64,000 bases of DNA from CBDBBY01 sp965203215 (GTDB lineage Bacteria; Pseudomonadota; Alphaproteobacteria; Rhodobacterales; Rhodobacteraceae). The stretch covers positions 2,170,001 through 2,234,000 of the forward strand of contig CBDBBY010000001.1 of assembly GCA_965203215.1 (NCBI GenBank), in the 5' to 3' direction. Positions 62,592 through 64,000 of this stretch are shown here, piece after piece. Made by a program: the position numbers and the translations under genes. Numbering within the stretch: the stretch's first letter is position 1; each line of letters opens with the position of its first letter. The notes beneath the pieces were generated by a model. That model searched no databases, was not told the DNA's origin, and saw nothing but the letters and a program-made list of their open reading frames with translations.

Positions 62592-64000
62592 ATGGCGCGT
62601 GATTTGTTTCTTGCATTCGATGTGGGGACGGGCAGCATACGCTCAGCTCTAGTCGACGCCGCCGGTAGGATTCTGGCCTTCGAAGGTCGAGAGCACGATC
62701 AGATAGTGCCCGGATTCGGCTGGTCCGAACAACGGCCGGACGACTGGTGGGCCGGCGTCGTCCGAACCGCCAAGGCGGTCCTTTCCAAAGTGGACGAGGC
62801 CGCCGGCCGAATTGCGGCGATCTGCGCCTGCGGCCAGATGCATGGCACGGTGCTGATCGACGACGACGGAAATTTGACAATGGACGCCGTGCCGCTGTGG
62901 AACGACAAGCGCACGATTCCGCAGGTCGAAGCGTTCTCCAAACTATCGGATGAAACCGCATTGCTTGATCTTGCGGCGAATGTCCCGGCGCCGGCTTGGC
63001 CTGCATTCAAGTTGCTTTGGATCTCGGAAAACCGTCCCGAAGCACTCGAAGCGGCCTCGACGGTCCTGATGCCCAAGGACTATGTCAATTTCAAGCTTAC
63101 GGGAGTGCGCAGCCAAGATTGGACCGAGGCGTCGATGAGCTTTCTGATGGATCGAAAGAAACGGTGCTGGTCGAAAGAATTGATCCGACTCACGGGCGTG
63201 CCGGCGCGGTTGCTCCCGCCCATCCGAAGACCGGATGAGGTTCTGGGCGGTTTGACGCCTTCAGCAGCAGCGCTGCTGGGGCTTCAGCCGGACATCCCGG
63301 TGCTCGCGGGCGCCGGCGACTACCCTGCAGCTTTGCTTGGATCGGGCGCCATTCTTCCCGGAGTGGGGTCCGATGTAACGGGAACTTCGACGATAATCAC
63401 TCTGGTTCGAACAGAACCGGCGCTGAGCTCGGAAGTCTCGAACGTAGCGACTGTCGAGGGAAACTGGGGAACATTGACACTCCTCGATGCGGGCGGCGAC
63501 GCCGTGCGATGGGCGCGCAGGGCGTTCCATCGGAACCGCCGAAGCTTCAATGAGATTGAGGAAGCGGCGCGCGCTGCCGATTCCGGATCCAAGAGTTTGT
63601 TTTTCCTTCCTTATTTGTCCGGCGAACGTTTGGGCATGGCCCGAAATTCGCGCGCTCAGTTCTTCGGGTTGACGGCATCCCATGAACTCGGAGAGCTGCA
63701 CCGGGCCGTGCTTGAAGGGGTCGCGTTTTCGGTCCGGCTCAAACTGGACCGCGCGCAATTTGGAGAGAGGCGCCCCAGCCGGATCATAGCAGCCGGCGGC
63801 GGTGCGAAGTCGAACCTTTGGCTCAAGATTAAGGCCAGCATGTACGATGCTCCATATCTGGTCCCGGAAGAATTGGAATGCGGAATCGTCGGGTCGGCTG
63901 CGATGATGTCCGCTGCCGTAGGCATGGCGCCAAGCCTTACGGAGGCGGTTGAGAAGATGGTGCGATTTGAAACGGAAGTACTTCCGATACCGGAATGGCG
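62592..64000 (+). CDS. FGGY family carbohydrate kinase (xylulokinase-like), partial at right edge
   Basis: At least 469 residues; no stop before the window ends. The N-terminal ATPase-fold block is FLAFDVGTGSIRSALVD, then GQMHGTVLIDDDG, MPKDYVNFKLTG and the catalytic Asp in LAGAGDYPAALLGSG. The C-terminal half has FLPYLSGERLG and IIAAGGGAKSNLWLKIKASMY, FGGY signatures. It is closest in pattern to xylulokinases, but the exact ketose or polyol is open. It starts right after the ATPase gene stop, so it belongs to the transporter operon and likely phosphorylates the imported substrate. Confidence 0.9.
   Translation, partial: MARDLFLAFDVGTGSIRSALVDAAGRILAFEGREHDQIVPGFGWSEQRPDDWWAGVVRTAKAVLSKVDEAAGRIAAICACGQMHGTVLIDDDGNLTMDAVPLWNDKRTIPQVEAFSKLSDETALLDLAANVPAPAWPAFKLLWISENRPEALEAASTVLMPKDYVNFKLTGVRSQDWTEASMSFLMDRKKRCWSKELIRLTGVPARLLPPIRRPDEVLGGLTPSAAALLGLQPDIPVLAGAGDYPAALLGSGAILPGVGSDVTGTSTIITLVRTEPALSSEVSNVATVEGNWGTLTLLDAGGDAVRWARRAFHRNRRSFNEIEEAARAADSGSKSLFFLPYLSGERLGMARNSRAQFFGLTASHELGELHRAVLEGVAFSVRLKLDRAQFGERRPSRIIAAGGGAKSNLWLKIKASMYDAPYLVPEELECGIVGSAAMMSAAVGMAPSLTEAVEKMVRFETEVLPIPEW

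Noticed and set aside
1..64000. CRISPR array or prophage
   Set aside because: No regularly spaced direct repeats and no phage structural or integrase genes were seen in the window.

Overview
The window comes from a moderately GC-rich alphaproteobacterium. Three things point there: a GcrA-type cell-cycle regulator, the alphaproteobacterial aa3 oxidase assembly order (coxB-ctaB-coxF-cox11-coxC-surf1-thrC-pepR-rimJ beside tldD), and the lysC-ptsP, argD-argF and lgt-midA-pgeF pairings. I see no rRNA, no tRNA I would defend and no CRISPR array. The species cannot be named from this sequence.

Layout. 0-8.6 kb is housekeeping: csaA, proC, a YbjN-like gene and an extended ubiK on the minus strand; lgt, midA, pgeF, trxB, ppaC and a NagD-like HAD phosphatase on the plus strand. 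8.6-11.7 kb is an island of clearly AT-richer DNA. It holds a two-gene module (RecF/OLD-like ABC ATPase plus an unrecognised 197-residue partner) bracketed by two decayed transposase fragments, and it separates the HAD gene from ribF. 11.7-26.7 kb returns to core genes (ribF, ycgN-like, threonine aldolase, prs, argF/argD, gcrA, Nudix, DUF1178, lysC, ptsP). This stretch also contains a frameshifted small coiled-coil membrane gene and a dead IS630-type element just after gcrA.

27.2-31.4 kb is a second accessory island: hsdS, a decayed prrC copy, an intact prrC-like anticodon nuclease gene and hsdM, with no hsdR in the window. 31.5-39.2 kb has mtnP and apt separated by a dipeptide-type ABC transporter (minus-strand permease/ATPase operon, plus-strand Tat-exported binding protein). 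39.3-45.9 kb carries a LytS/LytR-type two-component pair, a Tat-exported carotenoid oxygenase with a DUF2141 protein, an FAD-linked 2-hydroxyacid dehydrogenase and a RimJ-like acetyltransferase. 45.9-54.3 kb is the cytochrome oxidase biogenesis block with thrC, pepR and tldD; coxA is not in it.

54.4-64 kb is a sugar-use locus in two divergent arms. The minus arm has a cupin phosphoglucose isomerase, KDPG-type aldolase, AroE-like dehydrogenase and D-2-hydroxyacid dehydrogenase, all tightly coupled. The plus arm has a CUT1 ABC transporter (two permeases, binding protein, ATPase) and an FGGY kinase that runs off the right edge. The substrate is not evident.

The best candidates for undescribed biology are the ATPase-partner module at 9.2-11.2 kb, the restriction-subunit-less hsdS/prrC/hsdM locus with its decayed prrC duplicate, and the sugar locus.
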